Positions 29,396 through 45,625 are shown, numbered from the stretch's first letter. The stretch: 64,000 bases of DNA from Amorphochlora amoebiformis (GCA_054601695.1 BAAHQB010000017.1:558001-622000); one strand, 5' to 3'. Notes: generated by a model from the letters alone, not told the origin. Made by a program: numbers and translations.

Positions 29396-30441
29396 ACATA
29401 TATGTTAATACGTGTGTGTATGGAAAACAGTATTGCATTAAATTATTGATACATACATGTATATATATATATATAGAAAAAATATATATAAATACTATAT
29501 ATATAATATATATATATATATAGAATATATATATTATGATATATACACAGACCGTTATGGTGATTTCTATAGGTTGTAATGCATATCTATAGGGACTATT
29601 GATCATACTATTTACATACATCTATGTATTATATAACCTATATATTTATACATATATATATATATATATAAATATATTTTTATATATATACACCAAATAT
29701 ATACATATGTATTATATCAGTTGGTATGTATTCAGGCTATGAAAGCATACATATATTTGCAATTATACGTATATTTTTGTACTTATTGTGTATATTATAT
29801 ACATGTAATGTATATTTACATAGGCTGTGAACCGTACATATATTTGCGTTTATATGTATACATATAATTGCACATATATACATATATATATATATGTATG
29901 TTTATATAGTTTTTTATTTATATTTATATAGATGCTATGCACAGTTACTTATATGTATTTGCGTTTATATGTATACATATTATTGCATTTATATATATGT
30001 TAATATAGTTTTTTGTGTATATTTATTTAGTTATTATGTATATTTACTTATATGTATATTTATATAGCTTTTAGGTATATTACTTGGGCTACGAACCATA
30101 CATATATTAGCATTTATATGTGTACACATAATTGCATTTATAGGTATGTTTATATAGTTTTTCGTGTATATTTATTTTAATTATTATGTATATTTACTTA
30201 CATGCATATTTATATTGTCGTTATGTATATCTACTTATATGTATATTTATATAGTTGCTATATGTATATTTACTTATATGTATATTTATGTAGTTGCTAT
30301 GTATATTTGCTTATATGTGTATATTTACTCACATGTACACCCACATAGTTTTTTAGGTATATTTACTTAGGCTGTGGATCGATTGGCGTCGGATTGTGGG
30401 CTCGGACCCTCTGTAATCTTAAATATATATATTTATATATA

Positions 30442-30501
<60 letters not shown>

Positions 30502-30699
30502 TATGTATATATATATATATGTATATAAAGTAAAAATATATATATATATATTATATATATATATATATATGTGTATATATATATTCGATTGACATTAGAT
30601 TATGGGCTCGGGCCCTCCGTGATCCTAATATATATATACATATATATATATATACATATATATATTTAGAGATAATACACATATATATTAATACATACA

Positions 30700-30743
<44 letters not shown>

Positions 30744-30778
30744 CAGACTGTGGGATCGGCCCCTCTGTAATCCTAATG

Positions 30779-30821
<43 letters not shown>

Positions 30822-32759
30822 ATACACTCATACATATCTTCAATGGTACTAATTACTACCATTACATAAGCCCCTAACTCTAACCCTAACCCTTTAAACC
30901 AAGCTCATACACGTGTCCTAATTAAGGTTGTATTCGACAATGAAATTGGAATTATACACGACTTTCTCCCTGGTTTTTAACCCTAACCCTAACCCTAACT
31001 CTAACCCTAACCCTAATCCTAACCCTAACCTTAACCCTAACCCTAACTCTAACCCTGACCCTAACCCTGTACCCTAACAATAACCCTAAACCCTTACCCT
31101 AACCCTAGCCATAACCCTAACAACACTCTAATCCTAACCCCTCATCCTAACCTTAACCCCAACCCTAACCCCAACCCTAACCGTAACCCTAACCCTAACC
31201 CTGAACCCTAACGATAACCATAAACCCTAACCCTAACCCTATTCATAACAACCCTAACACTAACCCTAACCCTAACCGTAACCCTAACCTTAACCCTGAA
31301 CCCTACCGATAACATTAAACTCTAACCCTAACCCTATCCATAACAACCCTAACTCTAACTCTAATCCTAACCCTAACCGTAAACCTAACCCTAACCCTAA
31401 CCCAACCCTAACCGTAATCCTAACCCTAACCCTGAACATTAACGATAATAATAAACCCTAACCCTAACAATATCCATAACAACACTAACTCTAATCCTAA
31501 CCCTAACCGTACCTAACCCTAACCGTACCTAACCCTAACCCTAACCCTAAACCTAACCCTAACCCTAACCTTAACCCTAACCAACCCTAAGTCTACCTAA
31601 CCTTAAACCCTAACCCTAACCCTTCCTAACCTTAAACCTACCCTACCTAACCTTAAACCCTAACCCTAACCCTAACCCTAACCCTAACCCTAACCTTAAC
31701 CCTAACCCTAGCCCTAAACCCAGGACGTGTGCTTGAAGACAAAGATATGCTTAAATCTAGCCCAACCCTTGTGCCTCTAGCTCAAAAGGTCAAATCTAAC
31801 CCTAACTCTCACTCTAACCCTCACTCTTAACCCTAACCCTAACCCTAACCCTAACATCTAACCCCAACCCTAACCGGCCCTAACCTTAACCCTCACCCCT
31901 AACCCAAACCCTAAACCTAACCCTAACCCTAACCCTAACCCTAACCCTAACCCTAACCCTAATCCTAACACGAATCTCAGCTCTCAAGGTTACACTCAAC
32001 GGACATACCCAGTAAGATCGGAAGATAAAAGTTAGGGTTAGGTAGGGTTAGGGTTAGGGTTAGGGTAAGGATTAGATTATTCAGCATGGCTTAGCCCTAG
32101 GGCCCTTGACTGCGCCGCGCTCAATCTATCAATCAAACGCATTTCATTAGCCGATTAGGGTTAGGGTTAGGGTTAGGGTTAAGGTTAGGGTTAGAGTTAG
32201 GGTCAGGATTAGGGTTAGGGTTAGGGTTAGGGTTAGGGTTAGGGTTAGGGTTAGGGTTCGGGCCACTTCGTGGGCTGGGAAAGGATTAGGGTTAGGGTTT
32301 GGGCTGGGGCTAGTGTTAGGGTTAGGGTTAGGGTTAGGGTTAGGGTTAGGGTTAGGGTAGGGTTACGATCAGGGTTAGGTTAGGGTTAGGGTTATAGTGG
32401 GTTAGGTTAGAGTTAGAGTTAGGGTTAGGGTTAAGGTTAGGATTAAGGTTAGGGTTAGGGTTAGATAAGACATCGAGTCAGGTTAAACCTTCTAATCTTA
32501 ACCCTAAACCTAACCCTAATCCTAACCCTAACCGTACCTCTACTCTTAACCCGAGCCCTAACTGTAATCCTAACCCTAACCCTAAACCTAACCCTAACCC
32601 TAACCCTAACCCTAATCCTAACCCTAACCCTAACCTCGAAGCTGAAGCCTAATGCTAATATATAGGTGTATACTCGAGCCGAGAGCCTTTGATATGGGAT
32701 TTTCTAACACGTATGCTGGATGAGATTGTCAGGAGAGAGGTTAGAAGGAATTTATATTG

Positions 32760-32797
<38 letters not shown>

Positions 32798-32909
32798 ACA
32801 CACACACATATACACACATACAATATATACACATATGTGGGATTTTCTCATACGTATGTTGAATGAGATTGTCAGGAGAGAGGTTAGAATGCATTTATAT
32901 ATTATACAA

Positions 32910-32947
<38 letters not shown>

Positions 32948-32998
32948 GGGATTTTCTCATAAGTATGTTGAATGAGATTGTCAGGAGAGAGGTTAGAA

Positions 32999-33046
<48 letters not shown>

Positions 33047-34059
33047 CGATAATCTCCGTATTATATTATATATATATATATATATTATATATATATATAT
33101 AGTCATCATATATTCAGACAAGAATGCAATACACCTCACCATAAGTATATAACTATTCAATATGATATTATACCGTCATAATATATATATATATATATAT
33201 ATATATGTATAAGAAAACATACTTTTATGTGCTTGTTAGATATATAAGAAAACATATTTCCATATGCTTATATAAATACACATACACACACACATGTATA
33301 TATATATGCTAACTGTATACATTTCCAGACACATTATAAACCCCACCAAAAACACCCTCAAGAAAACCAAAGTAATCCTAACCCTAACCCTAACCCTAAC
33401 CCTAATCCTAACGTAACACTAACCCTAACCCTAATCCTAACCCTGAACCCAAACTAACCCTAACCCTAACCTTAACCCTAACCCTCACCCTAACCATAAC
33501 CCTAACCCTCACCCTAACCATAACCCTAGACCTAACTCTAACCCTAACCCTAATCCTAACCCTAGCCTTAACCCTAACCCTAACCCTAACCGTAACCCTA
33601 ACCCTAACCCTAACCCTAATTCCAATCCTAACCCTAACCCTAACCTAACCCTAGCCCTAACCCTAACCCTAACCCTAACCCTGACCCCAACCCTAACCCT
33701 AACCCTAACCAATCCTAACCCTCACGCTAACCCTAACCCTAACCCTAACCCTCACCCTAACCCTAACCCTAACCTAACCCTAACCCTGACCTTAACCCTA
33801 ACCCTAACCCTAACCCTTTTATATATATATATATATATATAGATACATATACATATATATATATACATATATGTATACATATATTTATAGCCCTAGCTAA
33901 TCTTAACTTAACCCAGGAACCCAAAGCTAACGAAATCCCTGAGCCTAATCTTAGGTCTAAACCCAGGCAGATATATCTTCTTGTCGTCGAATGTTCTACG
34001 GAGAGAAATCGAAATTTGCAAGAAAATTCTGCGACCTCATCATTTTCCTTGTCAGGATC

Positions 34060-34107
<48 letters not shown>

Positions 34108-34919
34108 TACATATATTCGAAGAAAGATTGAAATTTGCGAGAAAATCTAAGATCTCATCATTTTCCATGTCATGACCTATATATATATATACATATTTAT
34201 ATATATGTATATAATATATTCAACGAAAGATTGAAATTTGAGAGAAAGTTCTGCGACCTCATCATTTTCTATGTCATGATCTACATATATTATATGTACA
34301 TATGTATGTATATATATATATATATATATGTGCATACATATATTCGAAGAAAGATTGAAATTTGCGAGAAAATTCTAAGACCTCATCATTTTTTTCTATG
34401 TCATGATCTACGTATATATATGTATATATGTATGCATATATATATGTATGTGTATATTTTATATATATATATATATGTATATATATACACACATATATAT
34501 ATATATATATATATAATATATATGTATAGATATATATACATATGTATCTGTAGATATATATATATATATATACATATACACATATATATATATGTATGTA
34601 TGTATATATATATACATATATATATATGTAAAACTATATGTATGAATATATCCATGTGTGAAATACACTAAATGCATACATATAAATAAATATACATATG
34701 TGATATATACATATATATATATGTATATATATCAGCTGTACTAGCACATGGGGATTGCAAACCGGCAAACGCAATGACTACCCTCTCGGAACCCATACCT
34801 CTCCCTTCGGAACCTAAATCTCTCCCATCGGAACCCAAATCTCTGTCGAAGGAAAGCAATGTATTTTTCGGAATCTAAGCCCTGTTTATGTAAATATATG
34901 TGCATGTATACTATATACT

Positions 34920-34975
<56 letters not shown>

Positions 34976-35020
34976 CGTATATGTGTCTTTGTATGTGTGT
35001 ATGCAGTGTATTTACACATG

Positions 35021-35051
<31 letters not shown>

Positions 35052-35590
35052 ATATATATATATATGTATACATGTATATATTATATATATACATATATGT
35101 GTCAATGTATCTACTTATAAATATATGTGTAATGTTTTGAATACCTTCTAAAAGCACATGTACACATGCACACATGCATGTTTAGTTTCGTTTCATAATA
35201 TATATATGTATATGTGTATGTATATTATATATATATATATGTATATGTATATATATATACATATACAAATATATAAAATATACATATATATATATATGTT
35301 AATATATTATATGCCTATCAACGGAAGCTAGTCGGTCTATCTCACGAAAGCCGATAAATAAACAATACTACTACTACTACTAATAGTAATAATAACAATT
35401 CGTTATCTTAGGTATTAGTGGAATCTAGCACGAAGCCGATAAACTAATAATAATAATAATAATACTTTGTTATCTTAGGTATCAACGGAAGCTAACTCGG
35501 TCTATCTCACGAAATCCGATAAATAAATAATAACAATAATAGTAATCCGTTACCTTAGCTATGAACGGAAGCGAACGCGAAAGCCGATAA

Positions 35591-35636
<46 letters not shown>

Positions 35637-35865
35637 CGTTATCTTAGGTGTCAACGGAAGCTAGCTCGGTCTATCTCACGAAAGCCGATAAATAAATAAT
35701 AATAATAATAATAGTAATCCGTTGTCTTAGCTATGAACAGAAGCGAACGCGAAAAGCCGATAAATTAATAGAAAAAACAATAATAGTAAAACTTCGTTAT
35801 CTTAGGTATCAACGGAAGCTAACTCAGTCTATCTTATCGATTTTGAGCTCTCAGGACCTAACTAC

Positions 35866-35953
<88 letters not shown>

Positions 35954-36031
35954 CACATATATATATATATGTGCATATATAAGTATAAATCTCGTCGATT
36001 TCGAGGTTTCGGTATCTCGATATATGTGGTC

Positions 36032-36073
<42 letters not shown>

Positions 36074-37719
36074 ACATATATATATATATATATATACATC
36101 TAATATATATATACTTTACATACATAGTATATATAAGTGGATATTCAACCCATAAGATATATATTAATATATATGCTATAAATATATATAACGATTAACC
36201 CACAGAGGATACGATATTATGAAGTTATTTCGAAAGCTTCCAGTAATATCAACCCTAGCCCTAACCCTAGCCATAACCCTAACCCTAACTCTAACCCTAA
36301 CCCCCTAACCCTAACCCTTATCCCCTCCTAAACCAAACCCTAATCCCAATTTCAGATTTAGGGTTTGGGTTAGGGTTATCAGGCCGACTAAAAACCCTAA
36401 CCTAACTCTTACCCCAAGCCAATTACTCTAATGCTAAGATATGCTGAATAATCTCATCCTAAGCCCAAACTTAGCCCTAACCCTAACCCTAACCCTAACC
36501 CTAACCCTAAACCTAACCCGACATCCTAACATTGACCTTAACCCCAAACCTAACGCTAATCATATCCCTAACCCTACCCTAAGCCTAACCCTAAACCTAA
36601 CCCTAACCCTAACCCTAACCCTAACCTAACCCTAACCCTTATCCCCTCGTAAGCCAAACCCTAACCCAATTTCAGATTTAGGGTTAGGGTTAGGTTATCA
36701 GGCCGACCAAAGCTTTAACCCTAACCCTTACCGAACTCTTACCCCAAGCCAATTACTCTAATGCTAAGATATGCTGAATAATCTCATCCTAAGCCCAAAC
36801 CTAGCCCTAACGCTAACCCTAACCCTAACCCTAACCCTAACCCCTAACCCGACATCCTAACATTGACCTTAACCCCAAACCTAACCCTAATCATAAACCT
36901 AACCGTAACCCTAACCGATACCTTAAGCGGACATCCCAATCCTAACCCTAACCCTAACCCTAACCCTAACCCTAACCCTAACCCTTACCCTAACCCTAAC
37001 CCTAATCCTAACCCTAACGCTAACCCTAACACTTACCCTAGGGTCCAGAGAGAGATGAAGCTATGAGAGAGTTTTTAAATGTATATATCGAAGAATCTGG
37101 TCCTGGAGTTCCTGGTATGTATATGTAGAACCATAACCCTAAACCTAATCAACCCTAACCTAAACCCTCCCCTAATACTAACACAAACAACCCTAACCCT
37201 AACCCTAACCGTAACCCTAACCCTAACCCTAACCACAACCTTAACCCTAACCCTGAGCCTAACATAAAAGCCCCTATTACGAACACCAACCCTAACCCTA
37301 ACCCTAAATCTAATCCTAACCTCAACCGTAACCATAACGCTATACCTAGCTCTAACCGTAACCCTAACCCTAACACTAACCCTAACCGTATCCGAGTCAA
37401 TGGTTCTCGGACTAAGACATGCTGAATAATGTGATCCTAACCCTAATCCTAACCCTAAACTTGACCCCCACCCTAACCTAACCCTAACCCTAACCCTAAC
37501 CCTAACCCTACCCTAACCCTAACCCTAATCTTGAGCCTAAGGTAAACCTTAGATGTTGAAGATTTGATGAGAGAGTGTGAGATGCTAGAACCTCTCACAT
37601 GGCTAGAGGTATTTGATTAATATGATATATGTATATATATATATGTAGATATATATATATATATATATACACATATATATATATAGTATATATACATATA
37701 TATATATCTGATGAATATA

Positions 37720-37750
<31 letters not shown>

Positions 37751-37832
37751 TTTATTATGTATGTATATATATATATATATGAGAGTGTGAGATGCTAGAA
37801 CCTCTTACATGGCTGGAGGTATATGAATAATA

Positions 37833-37908
<76 letters not shown>

Positions 37909-37999
37909 GTATATATATATATGTATGGATATACATATAAATATATATATCGGATGAATACATATATATATATACGAAAGTGTGAGATGCTGGATTATC

Positions 38000-38031
<32 letters not shown>

Positions 38032-38226
38032 CATATAAATATGTATATTATATAAACATACATATATATTTATATATATATATATATGTATGTATATATG
38101 CATATATACATATGTATATTACGTATACACGACGTTTCTAGGACGTTGTATATATACATATATATATATATATATAATATATATATATATATATACTGCT
38201 ATATATATATACACACATATATGTTG

Positions 38227-38258
<32 letters not shown>

Positions 38259-38353
38259 ATGTATATGTATCTATTTTCATATAACATATTTGTATATATA
38301 GATATATATATTTTGCATATATAAAATCTATAATATGTATACATATTGTTATA

Positions 38354-38385
<32 letters not shown>

Positions 38386-38453
38386 ACGTATGATGTCTCT
38401 AGGCCGTTCTAAATGTATACATATACATATACACATATATACACACATATATA

Positions 38454-38486
<33 letters not shown>

Positions 38487-39903
38487 CATATACGTATATC
38501 TATATATATATATATATATATATGTATAGATATCTAATATATGTATATAATCTATATATAATGTTTCTAGGCCGTTGTATTCTTTGCACTAGTACTTCAT
38601 ATCAAGCCCGATCAGGTATGTCATAGTATATATATATATATATATATATATATTTACATATTATTAACGTATTTAGTATATACGTATTATTATTATGTAT
38701 TCGTATATGTCAAAGTATTTACATATTACGAATATATTCATATATGTTAAAGCAGATACACATATTAATATATGTTATAGTATTACGAATATATTCATAT
38801 ATGTCAAACTATATCATATTTCGAATATATTCATATATTTTATAGTACAGACATATTACTAGTGTACTTTATATATTTCATAGTAGATACATATTAAATA
38901 TATATTCATATATGTCATATTAAATAAATATTTCTCATATGTATGTCATGGTATATGCATATTACGAATATATTCATATATGTTATAGTATATAAATATT
39001 ACTAATGTACTCATATAACGTCATAGTGTATACATATTACTAATGTATTCATATATATTATAGTATATGCATATTACTAATGTATTCATATATGTTACTA
39101 TTGTATTCATATATGTCATAGTATATTATACATATTACTATTGTATTCATATATGTCATAGTGTATACATATTACTATATGTATTCATATATGTCATAGT
39201 ATACACATATTACTAATGTATTCATATATGTTACTATTATATTCATATATGTCATAGTATATACATATTACTAATGTATTCATATATGTCATAGTATATA
39301 CATATTACTAATGTATTCATATATATCATAGTGTATACATATTACTAATGTATTCATATATGTCATAGTGTAAACATATTACTAATGTATTCATATATGT
39401 CATAGTATATACATATTACTAATGTATTCATATATGTCATAGTGTATACACATTACTAATACATTCATATGCTATACTATGTACATATTACTAATATATT
39501 CATAGATGTCATGAATGTATTCATATATGTCGCGTAGTACATACATATTACTAATGTACTCATATATGTCATAGTATATTGCATATCACGAATATATTCA
39601 AACATATCATAGAATATACACAACACAAGTGTATTCAACATATATGTCATATGTCATACTATACACACATCACGGACACATATTCATAACATGCCATACA
39701 CATATTACAACCCTACAATCCAACACATATGTTGCACAAACAGAGTGGGTAAGTCTTGGTCGAACAATCCAACACATACCTCACACAACCAACAACCCCA
39801 GGAAACAGAGTGGGTAAGTCTTGGTCGATCTCGTTGGCAGAACTACCTCAAGGCGAAGCAAAAGATGCTCGACCATCACCGTCTGGCCATTTCAGATACA
39901 TAA
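26435..39903 (+). CDS. Choline/ethanolamine kinase
   Basis: Phosphorylates choline or ethanolamine with ATP, the first step of the Kennedy pathway. Plus-strand exons: 26435-26497 (ATG), 27080-27157, 27865-27894 (tentative), 27945-28004, 28505-28582, 29023-29070, 29338-29346 (9 nt), 30371-30412, 30927-30972, 32666-32739, 33917-34050, 34736-34860, 35806-35867, 36206-36242, 37042-37114, 37553-37608, 38571-38615, 39802-39903 (TAA). Motifs in family order: [41 protein letters not shown], the catalytic (Brenner) loop [13 protein letters not shown], the metal-binding [18 protein letters not shown], then [13 protein letters not shown] and [11 protein letters not shown]. Phases agree except between 32739 and 33917, where an exon is missing (33329-33371 is a candidate). 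Odd: SEP(I/K)(P/S)L repeats lengthen the loop between the two catalytic motifs, and MVSIVVVFG makes the first exon hydrophobic, so the N-terminus is less sure. Confidence 0.88.
26823..27615 (+). repeat. Partial copies on both sides of exon 27080-27157
   Basis: Two 5'-end copies with acceptor (TATAG then ACCTTGGTTTCTCTGCAA) lie upstream at 26836-26870 and 26976-27009. Two 3'-end copies with donor (CTCCAAAG then GTATCC) lie downstream at about 27325-27360 and 27580-27612. The full exon between them is the only one having both ends. This is the cleanest single example of the polarity rule in the window. Confidence 0.85.
28587..29000 (+). repeat. 13-bp tandem repeat TGTCACGCTCTAA in a kinase intron
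   Basis: About 25 units, regular from 28800 to 28985 and degenerate before that, fill the intron between exons 28505-28582 and 29023-29070. The unit includes TGTCACGC, which also occurs as scattered TGTCAC words at 8025-8075. On the complementary strand each unit reads GTGACATTAG, i.e. a GT...AG in 10 nt. Confidence 0.85.
29700..30368 (+). repeat. Degenerate repeats with 5'-end copies of exon 30371-30412
   Basis: Units of TTTATATGTATATTTATATAG type recur here. Three carry diverged copies of the next exon's start (acceptor plus GCTGTGGATCGA): near 29736 (CAGGCTATGAAAGC), 29823 (TAGGCTGTGAACCG) and 30088 (GGGCTACGAACC). Confidence 0.65.
30571..30778 (+). repeat. Two 3'-end copies of exon 30371-30412
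   Basis: Copies at 30586-30623 and 30740-30770 keep the exon's end and donor. In the kinase frame SDCGLGPS becomes LDYGLGPS and SDCGIGPS; between the real exon and the second copy three of four base changes are synonymous, which supports this reading frame and suggests the copies once were under coding constraint or arose recently. Confidence 0.75.
30870..32640. repeat. Telomere-type array with strand switches
   Basis: CCCTAA on plus from 30870 to 31970 (variants such as CCCTAACGATAA and CCCTACCTAA), then TTAGGG on plus from 32033 to 32465, then CCCTAA again from 32495 to 32635. Exon 30927-30972 sits near its left end. The orientation switches at about 32030 and 32480 are the exception to the one-way orientation seen in other plus-strand introns. 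Confidence 0.8.
32840..32998 (+). repeat. Two 3'-end copies of exon 32666-32739
   Basis: Both copies keep about 45 nt of the exon end and the donor GTTAGA (32840-32888 and 32948-32996). In frame, [15 protein letters not shown] becomes [15 protein letters not shown] and [15 protein letters not shown] without stops. They lack the exon's start. Either decayed duplicates or usable alternative exon ends. Confidence 0.75.
33370..33815. repeat. CCCTAA array in a kinase intron
   Basis: Degenerate CCCTAA on the gene's sense strand between the candidate exon 33329-33371 and exon 33917-34050. The reading frames across it ([18 protein letters not shown]) are repeat artefacts. Confidence 0.85.
34108..34415 (+). 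repeat. Three 3'-end copies of exon 33917-34050
   Basis: Diverged copies of the exon end (GAAATTTGC...CCTCATCATTTT then GTCA) lie at 34117-34175, 34219-34282 and 34341-34410, separated by TA tracts. In the kinase frame the last copy keeps [13 protein letters not shown] with three synonymous changes; the first has a 1-nt deletion and the second a TGA, so they are not all coding. Confidence 0.75.
35318..35805 (+). repeat. Dimeric array of 5'-end copies of exon 35806-35867 with (TAA)n
   Basis: Six copies of the exon start precede the real one, alternating between a long form (TATCAACGGAAGCTAACTCG..., near 35322, 35479, 35649) and a short form (near 35412, 35550, 35727), with a dimer period of about 160 bp and TAATAA runs between. 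Long copies keep VSTEA(N/S)SVYLTK and then end in a TAA stop, so splicing to one would truncate the kinase before its DFE motif. Confidence 0.8.
35975..36025 (+). pseudogene. 3'-end copy of the DFE-motif exon
   Basis: AATCTCGTCGATTTCGAG reads NLVDFEVS, against YLIDFELS in the real exon at 35806-35867, with synonymous Leu and Phe changes and conservative Ile/Val and Leu/Val changes. It lies downstream of the real exon, as the polarity rule predicts, and lacks the exon's 5' end. Confidence 0.6.
36243..37552. repeat. CCCTAA introns around kinase exon 37042-37114
   Basis: Degenerate CCCTAA on the sense strand with a roughly 350-bp duplication: the phrase AACCCAATTTCAGATTTAGG... through TAATCTCATCCTAAGCCCAA occurs at about 36340-36470 and 36660-36800. 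The acceptor of 37042 (TTACCCTAG) is itself a repeat variant. Confidence 0.75.
37780..38000 (+). repeat. Two 3'-end copies of exon 37553-37608
   Basis: 37782-37824 repeats the last 12 codons and donor with two changes, both synonymous (CTC/CTT and CTA/CTG), reading [12 protein letters not shown] again. A shorter, more decayed copy is at 37976-37997. Confidence 0.75.
38640..39620 (+). repeat. Roughly 35-40-bp tandem repeat TATTCATATATGTCATAGTATATACATATTACTAATG
   Basis: About 25 units of varying length run through the last kinase intron, most regular at 39000-39470. Units hold ACTAAT, which resembles a branch site, and precede the terminal exon at 39802. At 39748-39775 a short 5'-end copy of that exon (ACAGAGTGGGTAAGTCTTGGTCGA) appears. 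Confidence 0.85.
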
Positions 39904-40543
39904 ACTAGAAAAACTTTCGTACATTAACCATTGATGAGAAAACGAAAGCTCTTGTTGCCCTGCACTAGATGCCGGCTCAGCTTTTCCACAGCTAAAACAG
40001 CTGTAGTGATCGTGGAGATGGTGCTAGTCTGAGTTTATAAGAGCTTGCTAAGTGGACTAAGGCTAGTAAGCTAACTTTAATGATACATTTATCATGGTAC
40101 TCATGATGGTATATCATCTATATAAGTCTATAGTCATGATTGTTTGAGTGATATATATATATATATATATACATATATATGTTTTCATCTGTTCTAGATG
40201 TCAAGGCCAAGTAGATAATTCATAAGACTCGTGTGCTAGCATTTACTTCTACGTAAAACTTAAGAACCTCTAGAACAATCGCTTTGAAGCCTAATGGCAT
40301 ATTTCATAATATGAGATGTACCGATAAACCAAATTTTGCTAGTTTTACTCCACTGACTAGACTAATCTAGTAATGAGCTATCCAGATTTAGAATTGATGC
40401 ACATACTATGAACGAGCTCGGTGCACGTGCGAACAACCAATAACGAGACATTCAGTTATGAGAGTTGTCTACAACTACTAGTACTACGTGCATATCGAGT
40501 CGTCACATTCGCTAACAAGAAAGTTCAGTTATATCTACGCTTT
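39904..40543. other. Tail-to-tail intergenic region, unique sequence
   Basis: Unique sequence except one (TA)n run at 40149-40172. It separates the TAA of the kinase from the TAG of the converging gene. It includes an imperfect two-copy repeat of about 75 bp (40425-40500 and 40501-40565, sharing TTCAGTTAT and CTACTACTACGTG words). No AATAAA was seen on plus; I see no gene. Confidence 0.5.
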
Positions 40544-43907
<3,364 letters not shown>

Positions 43908-44146
43908 CTGGATAAGCTCCCCCCCTCAAAACATAATATTCCAGGAGATTGAGGACACCCGCGGGACATTTGTTAGGGAGGGAGGACACCCGCGGGACAT
44001 CCGGTAATCTGTGGTCTTAGCGACGTCACACCCTCTCTTTCTGGAACCCTACCCAGGACCCGGACCCTTCCGTCCAGCCACCCCACCTCTCCCCCCGCCC
44101 GTTAATTCACGTTTTATACCACTCTGTGGCGAAAAATTCGGCTAAA
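43908..44146. promoter_or_regulatory. Candidate bidirectional promoter with a 19-bp direct repeat
   Basis: About 240 bp of GC-richer unique DNA between two divergent first exons. GAGGACACCCGCGGGACAT occurs twice without mismatch, at 43951-43969 and 43982-44000 (31 bp apart, about three helical turns), and its core CCCGCGGG is a palindrome. The placement and the perfect repeat in a window where other repeats are degenerate suggest a transcription-factor site; the role is inference. Pyrimidine-rich sequence at 44040-44100 precedes the plus-strand ATG. Confidence 0.5.
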
Positions 44147-44982
44147 ATGTCCATGTTATCGCGGTCAGAGTCAAAGGTAGGTGGGGGAGTACCGCGGGAG
44201 ACCGAGAAGTTTGACTGTTTTTTGTTTGATTTTTGTTCCGGGGGGGGCGGGGGGACGGGGGGGGATGTGAACGGTTTGATGCGGCCAATGGTGATGTAGG
44301 ATGTTGTGGCGACGAGTACTGTTGTTATAAAGGTGAGATGTTAATTATAGTATATGTATTTATTTATCTATATAATAATATATATATATATATATATATA
44401 TAATATGTATATACTATGAAACAACATGGAAGCCTGAACTGTCCTATATATATGTAATTATATATATATATATATATATGTGTGTATGTGTGTGTATATA
44501 ATATATGTGTGTACATATATAGATATACTTACATATATGTGTGTATGTGTATATATAGTGTTGCATGTGAGTATATGTATGTGTGTGTTAATATATGTGT
44601 GTATATATGTATATGTATATATTATATGTGTGTTATATATAATATGTGTGTGTATATATAAAGGTGGGTACATCTAGTTTAGTGGATCAGACAACAGGAA
44701 ACCCTGCCCTATCTCTACAAATATACAATATATACATGTGTATGTGTGCACTTACATATGTGTGTGTATATATGTATGTATGTATGTGTGTGTATATATA
44801 TAATATACATATATATACATATATAACGATACAATATGAATGTATATATATATATGTATATGTATATATATAGGTGGGTACATCTAGTTTAGTGGATCAG
44901 ACAACAGGAAACCCTGCCCTCTCGAAAATCGCTGCTTTGATTGAGGTATATATTGCATCTATTAAGTTTGTTTTATTCAATT

Positions 44983-45017
<35 letters not shown>

Positions 45018-45200
45018 CATCTGAAATTATATATTATATATATATATATATATATATTGCATCTATTAAGTTTATTTTATTTAATTGTAATATACACACA
45101 CGCACACACACACACACACATATGTATATATATTATATATATACATATATGTATGTATTTATATATATACTACATCTTAAGTTTATTTTATTTAATTACG

Positions 45201-45240
<40 letters not shown>

Positions 45241-45330
45241 GTATATCAGGCCATCTGCGAAGTCAAGAAGAAGAGTAATGCAGTGCTGGTTTATATTTAT
45301 ATATATATATCATACATTTAAATATATATA

Positions 45331-45372
<42 letters not shown>

Positions 45373-45468
45373 ACTACATAAACTACTAACATATATATAT
45401 ATATATAGTATATATATATATGTATATATTATATGTATGTTGCGTATATATTATATATATATTTATTC

Positions 45469-45506
<38 letters not shown>

Positions 45507-45569
45507 AAATAAAAGTATATACTACACATGTAGGCATAGATGTAATACAATACATGCATACATACGTTT

Positions 45570-45625
<56 letters not shown>

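Noticed and set aside
44107-44340. Minus-strand frame of about 77 codons with a membrane-like start and proline-rich tail
   Set aside because: It is antisense to the first two exons of the glutamate kinase gene, whose family match fixes the plus strand. The proline run is the complement of G runs in the first intron. Not fully excluded.
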